A model generated the notes under the pieces. It was not told the origin of the DNA. It made no database searches and saw only the letters and a program-made list of their open reading frames with translations. This document shows positions 10,142 through 22,500 of a stretch of 64,000 nt of DNA, piece after piece. The position numbers and the translations under genes are program-made. The first letter of the stretch is position 1, and every line of letters starts with the position of its first letter. The DNA comes from Piscicola geometra. Taxonomy: Eukaryota; Annelida; Clitellata; Hirudinida; Piscicolidae. The stretch is taken from positions 1,029,501 to 1,093,500 of the forward strand of contig OX030961.1 of assembly GCA_943735955.1 (NCBI GenBank), written 5' to 3'.

Positions 10142-10905
10142 CTTTTTGTAATTGTATTTGTTTGGTGCGTGAAGATAACGGCTTGCTTGTTGAGCTGTGC
10201 TCTAAGCTCCAGGCACCCACTGAAGCAGGCAGGCCGTGACGGTAACACCTTATTGACCGGGGGCTGCCCGGCTTAGGATGGGCGGTAGTAACCAGTGGGA
10301 CTGCGAGGGTCCCTCCCACCATTGAAGACAACACGTGGCGTCCAGCTCTACGCCAATAGAGCAAGGACTTATAACCCGTAAACTGCTGTCTCCTTGTTTG
10401 TGCTCTCGCCATAAAGCGAGACTGGAGTGATATCTCCAGGGCGCTAGCCTGGGCGAAATGTGGAGGCCTTGTGCTGCCCAGACAACAGAACCCCTTTTTC
10501 GGCTTTGTCGACTAGATCCAAGGAGGTGCAAGCACCATGCTCAGAGCCGATTTGGCTGCAGGAGTTGCCGGAAAGACATCATAGATGACGATCCACCGCC
10601 TTAGGGACTCAAACTCCTGATTTTTCCTCGGGGTTAACTCCCGAAGCCTTTTCCATGAATGGATAGCCTGCAAGGCAGCAGCGGTTGGTAGTCAGAGTTT
10701 TTCTTCTTCTAGATGGGTTGCCTTCCCGGGCTGACGAGACCCATCTGCCCGAAGCGACTGGTTTTAAAGCGCCAGTGACCCGTCTTTGCTCCTTCTCCTG
10801 TTAGTAGAAGCAGTTCCGCCGCGAGCAGGCCAGGAGTTGGACCTAGTTGTCAGAGGCAGTACAGAGACGCACGCCGTGAAGGACAACCTTGGAACTGAAG
10901 CATTT
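10142..10905 (-). mobile_element. Probable 5' UTR of the RTE LINE
   Basis: GC-richer than its surroundings and directly upstream of the endonuclease ATG, with no open frame of its own. Boundaries are set by the base-composition change and are approximate. Confidence 0.5.
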
Positions 10906-11094
10906 AGCATCCCGTTTAAAAAAGTGGAATTTTTGAATAAGAATGAATAAGAGTTTATATTGAAGATATATCTGCAAAGTTCAGTCAACGATTTACACAT
11001 TCGCACTACATACCTTACTGCTTTCTTCTTTCTGTAGTTTATCCACAACCGATTAAAAAAGAAGGTCCTGATTATTGACTATTTTAACTTCTTT

Positions 11095-11578
11095 AAGGGC
11101 CATGCGGGGTACAGTTGTACGCCAGATGTAAAAACAGGTGGGGCAATAAAACTACTATTCCCAAAGGCCAAAATTTTTTTAAAATTTGTCACAAGGTATT
11201 TTCAAACGCTGACGTGTACTTTTAAACTTGGTTTGATTGATTAGTAAGTAAATGGAAACAATTAATGTCAATGGGGTACACTTGTACCCACCTTAGCCAA
11301 CTATGCTCCTCGAAATAAAAAAATTACCAACTGTTATAAAGCAGTAAAACGTTTATTTTTTTCATTTAATTTCAAATAATTTAAATGTACTTTAATGTAA
11401 TTTAATCTGTCTGTAGTTTAGGTTTCTTTAACTTTCTTTGAAGTATTTGGTGTGAAGATGGCTAAGCGATTAAACAGCATTAGAGAAGCATTGGATAGAA
11501 TGATAAACAACGGTGAAAATATTATTGAATCGACCATGAAGGAAACGATGTTGATTTGAACTATTTTAAAACTGATTA
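11095..11578 (+). other. Possible 5' end of a DNA transposon
   Basis: Two similar blocks, GCGGGGTACAGTTGTACGCC near 11,105 and GGGGTACACTTGTACCCACC near 11,274, resemble paired terminal or subterminal repeats. A short frame from ATG 11,458 (MAKRLNSIREALDRM) ends at 11,560, and a MITE starts at 11,579. It could be the start of a piggyBac-like gene, but the evidence is thin. Confidence 0.3.
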
Positions 11579-12439
11579 GGAGAAGGTTGCTCAAGATGAA
11601 CCGGTTCCATAGATAGAACGAGCTTATTCACAGCTATGTGCTTTAAAATTTTGTTTTATTTATTTCATATCTATGCATCCGTCTTAGATTCACATTTTTA
11701 TGTTGGTTTCGTTTCGGAAAGTTGTCTCATTCAATTAGAATACTTGAAAAACTGATTTCTAGAAGAATTGTTGAAATATTGTGAGATAACTTTTTTTTCT
11801 CTCAACTTTTAAAGGTAAATAATTTCAATTTTTTATTAGTAATAAGATGATGCAATACAGTTTTATTGTGTGCAAGTTGTCAAATTAAAAATTGAGTGAT
11901 TGGCCTGTTATGACCATGATTATGTGCATGGTCATAGTTTCCTAACATGAACCACAAGTTTAAAATTAAAATAAAACTATAAAAAGTGAACCAGTAAAGG
12001 TCGAAATGAGAACTAAAAAGCCTAAAGCAAAAAAAAAGTTAAATTTGCAAAATTAACCTAAAAGCTAAATTTAATTTAGTAAATTTGATTAAATGACAAT
12101 TCACATTAAAATACAAACTGGTGTATTTCTTTAGATAACTAAAAAAAATTTGACTATAAATAAAACTTTTAAATGGCATTTTTTATTAAATACAATATAA
12201 ATTCATCTTAGGAGACAGAACATTCCATCTTGAGTACCCAGTTGCTCAACATGGAACTTTTTGATGTTCATGTTTGAAGTAAAAAAAACTTGTGTTTTTA
12301 TTATTATTTAGTCTTATGTTTAAGTTTATATTACTAAACAAGGTATCAATATAATAGCTGGATAAATTTAAATTATTTCTAATGCAATTTAGCTATGAGG
12401 CTACTTTAAAAAATCGTCCCGACTTGTGCAACTTCCCTC
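11579..12439 (+). mobile_element. TA-flanked MITE, family M1, copy 1
   Basis: Left end GGAGAAGGTTGCTCAAGATG and, on the other strand, right end GAGGGAAGTTGCACAAG form imperfect terminal inverted repeats; TA lies directly outside each (11,577-11,578 and 12,440-12,441). About 861 bp with no reading frame. Copy 2 in the opposite orientation is at 49,521-50,737, a decayed copy at 20,400-21,240, and an end fragment at 24,045-24,097. TA duplication suggests Tc1/mariner mobilisation. Confidence 0.7.
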
Positions 12440-12529
12440 TATAAAAGACAAGATGTAGTAGACAGCGCAAGTGAGAAAACCCTGTCAGAATGTTATGATA
12501 TCTTTGGTTAATAAATTTGTAGAATAAAC

Positions 12530-13115
12530 GGTTTTGGGTATAATATATTACAATTTTAGAATCTTAAGTCTAAATAAAAATTACATTTAATTAATTAGAA
12601 TGTTTTTTGTGCGAATGTTGGTTGTTTTGTATCTGTCGAAGAATGGCCGCAGCAGACCAAGATGGCCGCAGGGAATCAAGTGAGCTGCGACATAAAGAAG
12701 AAAACCTTCCATAGCAGCAGCAGTTCCAGTGCTGGCAAGGACTTTTCCTTCACCCTCTATCGCAGCCTCGGCACCAGTGGCAAGACAGAAAATTGACAAG
12801 AATGATGATTGTGTTTTATGGTTTTGAGGATGATGTTGTGATGATTGTGCTGTGGTATGAGTGTTGGTACTGTAGTGATGATTGAATTTTTTTTTCGTGG
12901 TGATAGTGATTTTTTGGCGGTGATTATCATAGTGGTGTGGGTGAGGTTGGACTATTGAGGTTGATTGTTTTTTTATATTTAAATTGATATATATACATAT
13001 ATTGGTAGTAGTCTAAAAACCGTTTTATTTAACAAATTTATTTGAAGAGCGCTTTTGTTCATTTAGTAAAGGGCGCTATACAAATCATTAATGATTGATT
13101 GATTATTGATTGATG
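12530..13115 (-). repeat. Dispersed repeat with (TTGA)n tail, copy 1
   Basis: Shares long blocks, in inverse orientation, with 59,965-60,600, including CAAAACCGTTTATTCCAC-type sequence and a terminal block about a GCGCTATACAAATCATTA motif followed by ATTGATTGATTG. Short pieces recur at 19,485-19,640, 24,830-24,895 and 43,795-43,850. The tail form suggests a LINE or SINE 3' end. The frame at 12,587-12,799 is repeat sequence, not a gene. Confidence 0.6.
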
Positions 13116-13439
13116 TGAACGCCGACGGCAATACATGAAAGATGCAAAAAATGCTCCCGAAATGTTGATGAAAAGTCACGAACCATGTGGAATGTTTGTC
13201 TGCGAGGATCGTCAAAAATAATTCGTAATAATTGTTCTGAGTAGTAACATTTTATCTGTCTTCAGAACTTTCTTTACGAATTTTATGTAGTTTTTTTTAC
13301 TTTTTTGATATGCTATTTAGTCTAAAAAATTTTGGTTAATAAAAAAAATATTTTTGAATCAATCATTTGCCAGGATTCAACTCTGGGGTCCCCGCTTGGC
13401 TCACGAAGTTTTTTAAAACTTTTACTGCCCTCCAGGGGT

Positions 13440-13650
13440 TAAGAGAATGTTTGCATTCACTTGCTGGCAATGTAGCCAACACAGCAAAAAAACAGTTTAC
13501 TTTTAAATAAATTAAAATTGTAAAAAACGTCAATTTTTAGAAAAAATTGTTACAATTTACAACGGCCTTAAAATGTTTAACGGGCGTTAATTGATTAACA
13601 CGTTAATCGAAAGTTAACTTAGATTAAAGAACATCTTTAGTTCACACGAT
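13440..13650 (-). mobile_element. hAT end fragment (family H1)
   Basis: Matches in reverse the left end of the element at 16,591: the CACTTGCTGGCAATGTAGCC region and a terminal part containing GATTAACACGTTAATCGAAA. No coding sequence remains. Confidence 0.55.
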
Positions 13651-14380
13651 CAACTTTCAATTAAAATAGAAAACAGGTCCGGACTTGCGTGCATAAATCT
13701 GGACAAAGCAAGCGAAATCCTTTCGGCAGCAATTTGTCGTTACTTCGAATCACCAATTACTTCAACGTAAATTAATATCGCATGACAATTAAATGCTTCC
13801 ACATTTAATTGCTGTTGTGCTTCAGCCACAGATGCGGCACAAGATCAAGGATGTGTCTATGTGTCTGCATTCTTCAAAGTATTTCTTTCTCATGTTTGGA
13901 AGCTTTCAGAGCATATAGTTACTCAAAGGAATAGAAAACGAGCAAGCTTTGTATAGTTAGGATGAGTTGAATGTGTCGTCACAAGGCAACCATTACATCA
14001 ACACGACTAAAATCTAGTTAGTTCTGATAATAGACAGACACGATCTGCTGGGAGGACAAAGATGATGAATGTGTTGCTGGTTATAATGATAATCTGGGAA
14101 AGGTTACGATATATATGCGTATGAAACAATTGAATTTAATAATGATATAGCTGTTTTTAAAAGTAAAATTAAATAAAATCTTGAGTTGGAAGAAATTATC
14201 GATTCTGTTGAAAGGCAATAAAGTCAGCCTGAATTGCGGGTAATGGGCTCCCTCTGCACATCTTGTTGTCGAGTTAGTCACATGAATGCTCTTTCAATTC
14301 ATTTCATTTACTAATTTCAAAAAGATTAACGAATTTCCAGCATCCTTAACTGAAACTTTTTCAAGTCTCAACTTAAACAA
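13651..14380. other. No feature recognised
   Basis: Unique-looking AT-rich sequence upstream of the 16-bp array. If the profilin-like gene has a 5' exon or promoter it may lie here, but I cannot identify one. Confidence 0.4.
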
Positions 14381-14384
14381 CAAC

Positions 14385-14738
14385 CTCTGCATCCCACAAA
14401 CCTCCACCTCCACCCTCACAAACCTCCACCCTCACAAACCTCCATCCTCACAAACCTCCACCCTCACAAACCTCCACCCTCACAAACCTCCATCCTCACA
14501 AACCTCCACCCTCACAAACCTCCACCCTCACAAACCTCCACCCTCACAAACCTCCACCCTCACAAACCTCCACCTTCACAAACCTCCACCCTTACATACA
14601 TCCACCCTCACAAACCTTCACCCTCACAAACCTCCACCCTCACAAACCTCCACTCTCACAAACCTCCACTCTCACAAACCTCCACCCTCACAAACCTCCA
14701 CTCTCACAAACCTCCACCCTCACAAACCTCCTTTGTCA
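14385..14738 (+). repeat. 16-bp tandem array (minisatellite)
   Basis: The unit CCTCCACCCTCACAAA repeats about 21 times with single-base variants (CATCCT, CACTCT, CACCTT). As 16 is not a multiple of 3, the plus-strand frame cycles through three versions and stays open; that is why a 237-codon frame spans it. The array ends about 55 bases before the likely exon at 14,793. Confidence 0.9.
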
Positions 14739-14792
14739 CATAAACCTCACAATAGTACAACCAATCATCTCACGCATGTCTCCAAACCCCAG

Positions 14793-16484
14793 GAGGCAGG
14801 CTTCGAAGAGATTTTCGCCGACGGAGAAGAAGATCCCTATGCTAGAGACATGATCATTCTGCGTACCATGATGTCCCGTCTCAACTCCATTACTCTGGCC
14901 GTCACAGTCAGCTACCCTGACGGCAAAGTACGAGCCGCCATTCCTGAACACGTCACTCCCACCACCACATGTGAGCAATGCTTGCCTTATGAATGTTGAA
15001 ATGCACGAATGGCTTTTGAATTAAATTGAGATCTTGAGATGAGAATGAATTTTCAACTTGCATGGACAAAGCTTGATTCGAGTAGTACAGTACCATCCAT
15101 TCTATAGACGGATTGCTATCTTTCTCTCTCCCTTTCTCGCATGCACAATAGGTCTGTAACATTTTCACTTTTTTATTATTAGTGTCAACATTTGAAATAG
15201 TGTGAACATAAGATTTATAGTAATTTTGCTTTTTGCTTCAAAAAAACTTACCCGCCACACAGGTTGAAACATTTCGTTGTAGTGCGCTATAATAGAAACT
15301 TCACAGTTTCAGAACTGAAATTCAATCTTTTTTGAATGTTTGAGATGAAGAAATGGTGAGACAGGCTTATTCAAGCTTTTCTTAATTAGCAATAGTTTGC
15401 CAACTTTTTGATCAAGGTATTGACATTACAACACCAACTCGACCTACAGGGCATCTGTTAAGGAATTACTGAAAATGAGACAGAAGAAACTTTTCAAAAT
15501 GACAAATGGATTTGAACTTTGATGGAATAAAGTTAACGAAGAAAAATGCAAGTTTTAAAAATTAGCATCGTGAAATTTGTCTAGCAGGACAAACTGTGAT
15601 GGAAAAGCGATATTTAATGTGATAACTGAGGTGCTAGACCAATACAAGTGAAAGTATAAGCTGAATATATATGTGTATATATGTATGTGTATATATGTAT
15701 GTATGTATATATATATATATATATATATAAATGATTTTATTGTTAAATTTCAATACCTTACTTTTCCTATAATTTCCATTTATTCATCTATCATTAATAT
15801 TATTATCAATTTTTCCATAACCAAGTGGTCTTGAAGCCCGTCCGGGTTTACGCCACGTTAATAATACTCGTCGTTGTATTGTTTTGTATTGTAATTCACA
15901 CTGATTTTGTAGGAGATGCAATGTCAGAATTTAAATATAATCCATATTTTTTTTTGAAAAATATATTTTCATTTGATTTAAACTTTGTTTGTCAATTTCG
16001 TTCACCGGTTTTGGTATGATAGAAAGATGAATATTAGAAATGTGGCGTAAACCCAAACAAGCTTCAAGAACTTTTTATCTTCATCATCATCATGCTCGTG
16101 ACTGAGAAAGTCTTTGGGGAGAAAATAAGAAGGAAGAGGCAGCTATAGTCCTTTATTCAGTTCTGTTTTTAGCAGCGTTGAGAAGACTGCTCAAGGGAAG
16201 AGACGTCCACTCTTTCACATTGTCCATCCAGCTCTTTTTCTGACGGCCTCGACGACGACTTCCTTGTAGCGTGCCCTGTAGCACCGTCTTGGACAGTGAA
16301 TCGTGCCTGACCACGTGGCCAAACCAAGTCAACTTTCGACGTTTGACAGTTGCGGAGCACCAGTGACTTGTAGAGTCTCTATCTGACAGAGAAGCTGATA
16401 GAATTACTTAACCATAACCGATTAAGTCAGGCTATCGCTGCAGTTGCCATTGAGATTCTGGTTTTTATCTCTATGGTGTTTGTT

Positions 16485-16528
<44 letters not shown>

Positions 16529-16556
16529 TAACGCATTAATCGAAAGTTAACGTAGC

Positions 16557-16594
<38 letters not shown>

Positions 16595-19500
16595 GCTACG
16601 TTAACTTTCGATTAATGCGTTAATCATTAAACGACTGTTGAAATTTTTAATGCCGTTAAATATTTTAACGCATTAAAAAAAAATTAAATGCTTTAAACTC
16701 ATCCAAATTAAACTGCTTTTTGCTGTCTTGGTTACATTGTCAGCAAGTGAACACAAACACAACTAATTTACAGTCAACAAACGAATGTGAAAAATTGCAT
16801 TTCATCAAAATTTGTGCAACAGAACTTCTAAGGGGTGAAAATACTTGAAATTTTCAATAGTGTTATTTTACAAAAAAAATATGCACTTCAGAAGATGATC
16901 CAGCTTATGTCATTTGTTTCACACACACACAAAATTTTTCTCCAAATAGGAACAGAGAATAAACAATCAGAATTTCCAATGGTCAAGAATTGCCACATCA
17001 TTAGACCCCCGATTTAAAATGTTAAAATGTTTTCAAAAATAGAAAAAGTTGAATAAAATATAAGAAGAAAGATGAAAACTTTGAAAACTATACAGCCTTC
17101 AACATACAAAAGACCTCATATGTAACTTCAGATTCTGAAGATGAAAATACCTCAATGATTACTAAGTTAATCATTAAAAGATTCTTTTGAATCTGAGGTA
17201 GGCTTTGAGAGTTGTTCTCTTGTTTGGTGGCAACAACACGAAGGGGCATATCTGACTTTTGCGAAACTGGCAAGAAAGTAATTGTAATCCTCTGAAAGTA
17301 CGGTTTCATGTGAACGTCTATTCAGCTTGTCAAGACACATAGTTAGCTAGAAAAAAGTCTCTTTAGATCCAACTGGTTGAAAAACTTGTTTGATTGATTA
17401 ACTGGCTCAAAAAAGATGTGTGACAAATGCATTTTGTATCATTTATGGATTCTTTTTTTTTCTTTAAAATGTTGATTACTTTTTATATAAAAATTAGAAT
17501 AAAATTTATATTACATTTGTAAGAATTTTTTATAATACTATTTTATACTAATGTCAAATATTTTTTTTGTCGTCTATTTCGTTCACAGCCTGACAGACGC
17601 AGGCCATGTTACAATGGTTCTGAGAACCATGGTTCTTATGCGCCAAAGACACCACTCCACACGACGTAAACATCTCTCAATGCATACGTCGCAAACAACG
17701 CATCATATACACTAGGTATATCATAGTTCGCGGTTGCTCGTCAAGGATTCGAACAGGCGACCTTTAAGTTGCAAGTCCGAGTCCATCTAAGCCATTCCCG
17801 CTCCCATATGCTAAAAAAATTGCGTTAAAATACGATTAACGCACTAATAAAATTTTTAATCGTACGATTAACGCCAATTACAAATTTCAAAAGTAGAACA
17901 AATTTTAATAGTAGAACAGTCCTTATATATATACCATATGTCAATGAAAGTTCCATCCTTCGACAGGGTTACTCCTAGGTACTTGAACAGCAACACTTCT
18001 TGCTTTTTCCATTCATCGTTATTTCAGTTGAATTATCTGTTGTACTATTCACCACAACCTTGGACTTTTCTGAGCTCACCTCCATCTCAAAAGCAAATGT
18101 GAGGTTACTAGTAGCTTGGTATGTATTAGGTGTGATGAATTGAAGAAGTTGTATATCATCAGCATATTTATGGTAGGTTATTTTGAATTGGTTGACTATA
18201 TTTGAGATAGGTGAGATGTATGTGGTGAAAAGTAGCGGTCCAAGAACAGAGCCTTGAGGAGCCCCGTGTTGTATATTGGTTGGTGATAAGATGTGTGTGC
18301 CTCTTAACTTGAAATTTCTATTTTCTAGGTATGATAACAGCTATTTAAGAGCAATTCCATCATCTCCAAATTCTTTATGAAGTCTGTCGATGAGGATGGA
18401 ATGGCTGATGGTGTCGAAGGCTGCTGATAGGTCGAGTGATGCGAGAAGGGTGGTGTTTTTTGAGTCGCATCCATAGAAAATGTGGTCAGTTAGATGGAGT
18501 AGGGCTGTTTCTGTAGAGTGGTAAGGTCTGTAGGCTGATTGATGACTGGGGTAGTTTGGATTGGAGGTGATATGAGGTTGTAGTTGTTTCCTCTCTTTCC
18601 ATAATTTTTGATATGGTGGACAGGTTGGAAATAGGTTGAAAATTTGCTGGATTGGTTGTGTCGAGGTTGGCTTTCTTTAATATTGGTGTAATTTTGGCTG
18701 CATTGAAAGTAGATGGAAAACATCCTTCTTGGAAAGATAAGTTGACGAGCTGTGAGATGGCTTTTGACAATATTGGGCTACATTGTCTTACAACTTGGTG
18801 AGGAAAAGGGTCTATAGGCGATGTCTTAGTGCATGTAGCATAAATAATTTTTAATATATCTTCAAGTGTTAAAAATCTTCAGGTTTAAAAATTTGGATGA
18901 CTAGAATTGTAATTTCATAGTTAATTGATAGGAAAATCGGTACATATTAATAATCTAACACCACTGCTTGGTGGATTTACATAGTTAAGGGGTGGAGCTT
19001 TAGGGTTAGGGTTATTATTAAAAATTACTTTGAGTTTATCAAAGTCTTTAAACTTCGCCCCTTTACTTAGTGGTGTTAGACTATTTAATATTATCCTTTG
19101 CATTCCTTCATTCTGCAGTTTACTCACAACCGTTTTTTTTTTATCTTATCTTCAGACTATTTCTTAGCTCACCTCCATTTATTTGCATTACTTATTTTTT
19201 GGCTACTTTCTGACCAACGAGAACTACTTTTTTTAAAATTTGGAAACTTCATTCGATGTTTTTTCAGTTATTTATTATATTTTATATTTTTCTTTAAAAA
19301 ATTGAAAATGGTTTAATAGAACACATACTATTACTATTCCTCAGATACAAATAGTTGATTATTTGAAACCTTAAAAAATTATATAATAATTAATAAGAAT
19401 AAACTAAGTAAAAGTTTATTTCTTCAATAGGTTAAGCTTTTAAAATTTCAACAACTTTGTCATTGTTAAAGATATTATTCTTTTAACTTTTAATTCTATT

Positions 19501-22500
19501 GACAGACTCAAAACGACCAACATTCACACAAAAAACGTTTTAATTAATAATATTTAATTTTTATTTCGATCAAGGTTTTTAACATTTCAAAATACTATAC
19601 CCAAAACCGTTTATTCCACAAATTTATTATCAAAATGGCAGCCGCTAACCAATTTTTTTGCTCTTTTCCGTGAAAATTGTAGGATGTGAAAATGCGTTTC
19701 TAAAAATAAATAAATAAATTTATAAAATATCTGAAAATTCAAAAAAAGTTAGCTATAAATAGAAATGCGGCCAATAGATTAATTTAATCATTGACTTGCC
19801 TCTTGGGAATTAAAGTTAAGGCTTTGGTAGGAATTGAATTTTTTTTATGGTTAATTATTATGAATATAACAAAAATAGAAATTGTTTCATCATGCTATTT
19901 TAAAGGAAAATAACAAAATGTGAAATTTGCACACAGGCCTGAAAGACCTCATAAACGCGTTCAAGGGCAAAACTAAAGGACTCGAGTCAAGGTGCATCAG
20001 CTTTGATGGACTCATGTCCGGGTTCGTTCAATGCTTCTTGCCTTCAATCAAGAGATCACGTTACAATTTCTCTGATTTGTTTGTCTGCTTTTTTATTTAG
20101 TCTTTTCCAATTTCAAAGGAATGCTAGCAACCAGCCTATACGCTACATCCCGGGAAAAATGGAAGAAAGCAAGGTATCAACTCTTCCTTCTATATAGTTC
20201 TTATTCGTAACAAATCAGATAATATAGTAATGATTAACTTTTCGTAGACCCAACGAGTATAATTGAAGTGGCTCAAGCCAGAGAAAGCTTTAAAACTAAC
20301 AACTTGAGTCTTAGGTAAAAGCTCACGGGGGTTGAAGGGTCCAACCCCTTTTAAAACATTTTGAAAACTATGCTAGTGGAGGGGTCGGGTTTTGACTAAT
20401 TCGGTGGAGGTGGCTCAAGATAAACCGGTTCCTAAGATAGAACGAGCTCATTTACTGCTATGCGATGCATAAAAAAATTTCTTCAAATTTCTATTCATGC
20501 ATCCGTCTCCTAAGCACATTTTTATGTTGGTTTCGTTTCTGAAAGTTGCCTCGTTTAATTAAAATAATTAAAAAACTTATTACCAAAAGAATAGTTGAAA
20601 AGTTGAAAGATAACGTTTTGCTGTTTTTTCCTCACATCCGAAAGAGTATAATTTTATTAATTAAATGAAGCACTACAGTTTCATAATGTGCAAGTAGTTT
20701 AATTAATAATTGAGTGATTAGCCTCTTGTAACCATGGATTTGTAGCATGGTCATAAGATGAAACATGAATAGTTGGATAATATAAAAGGTAGGAAGAAAT
20801 TGTAGACATCGATAAATTTGCCTCTGACATTATTAACTTTTATATTAAATGAAAAATTTTCATTAGCTTTGACACAAGTATGTTTAATTTAGAGGAAACT
20901 CGGGATAGTCGGTTAATGTGGGGATACCAAGGTTCTGGCTAAGTTTATAATGAAATCAAATAAAAAAATTATGAACTGTTTGAAATAGCCCCAATGATAG
21001 AATGAAGCAAAAAAAATCAGTTTATTGCTGGCCTTTCCTTCGCTTCAGGCCAGAAAATGTTTAGTGACTTTCAAAAGTTTTGACAGACTTAATTTCCGAA
21101 AATTCAAACTAAATGTTAAAAAGTGTTTAAATTTTTATTATTATTTTAATGTGCTGATAAAAGTTTTTTTAATTACAATTTGTTCGCTTTTTAGTTACAT
21201 TTTTTATCAGCAAGTATGAACAATTTTTTTGTCTAGATAACATGTCGCCTAATAGGAGACACTAAATGAAAAAAATGTAGCATTCTAAAAATCATGCAGT
21301 AACCTTCCATTAATAATTATACATTCTGATTATATCATTATCTCAATAAATTTGACTTCTTATTAAATACTATTTCTAAATTTTTTCACCAAGTTTAAAA
21401 AAAATAAATTTTCACATCGCCATTTGTCAGACAATTTTAAAAATTCATTTCTCAAACCACGTAGAAAACTCCATGAAAGTAACAATTCTCAATATATTAT
21501 TATTAGTTTCTGAATCTTTTTCATCCTTTTTCTGAATCTTTTTCATTCTTTTTCTGAATCTTTTTCATCCTTTTTCTGAATCTTTTTCATCCTCTTTCTG
21601 AATCTTTTTCATCCTTTTTCTGAATCTTTTTCATCCTCTTTCTGAATCTTTTTCATCCTTTTTCTGAATCTTTTGCCATCCTTCTCTCCTATAACATTTG
21701 ACCATCTTACAAATATAATTAATTCTATCTCTCCCACTTCTTGTTCTTTAGATCCTATTCCTTCAACCATTTTAAAAGAAATCTCTTTTTAATTCTATCC
21801 TATTGTTTAATTTTTGTTAACCTATCTTTGTCTACATCTAAATTTCATTCTGTCTTCAAATTTTCTTTTATAATTCATAGAATTAGAAAACCTTCTTTTC
21901 ATCCGGCATCCTTCTCTAGATATAAACTTTCATTAGTAGTATTAGTAATAGTCTTTATAGTGCTTTTGTCTTGACACTCTATATATTAATCTTCATCTCC
22001 CGCATTCTCTCCTCTCCCTCTGTCTCCAAATCGCACCCACACATCTCAATACCACTCTTTCCAGCTTTCGATCCACCTCCTGGTAGCCAACGACCCCTTC
22101 CATCGGGTCCTGTTCTCTACGTTTCCTTCTCCAAGCTGTCAACCACTTTTCTCTCCACTCTTCTTACAACCCACACTCCAGCAAAACGTGCCTCTCATTC
22201 TCTTCCTCCCCACAAACACACTTCCTATCCTCCTTCTCATACTTCCAGCGCACAATTTCATTATTCCTTACCGTCAAGCTATCCCCCCTACACATCATCT
22301 CAACTTTCGCTCCATCTGAACCATCTACATATTTTTCCATAAACATCCTGCTCGTGCATCTTTCCCTTCACGTACCATTCGGCTCATAACCTCCAAACCC
22401 AATTTTTCAGTACATCCTCTAACACTATCTTCATATTATCTTTATTTCTCGCCGTCACTAGAATGTCGTCAGCTTAAAGCATTCCTCCAAACCTCCACTC

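Noticed and set aside
12587..12799. 70-codon frame on the minus strand
   Set aside because: It lies wholly in a dispersed repeat also found at 60,270-60,480.
14286..14792. Repeat-coded N-terminus (HPHKPPSSQTS...) fused to the profilin-like exon
   Set aside because: The frame is open only because of the 16-bp array; a good acceptor (CCAAACCCCAG) at 14,792 separates it from the exon.
18921..19127. 68-codon minus-strand frame
   Set aside because: It overlaps a small inverted repeat and shows no domain; insufficient support.
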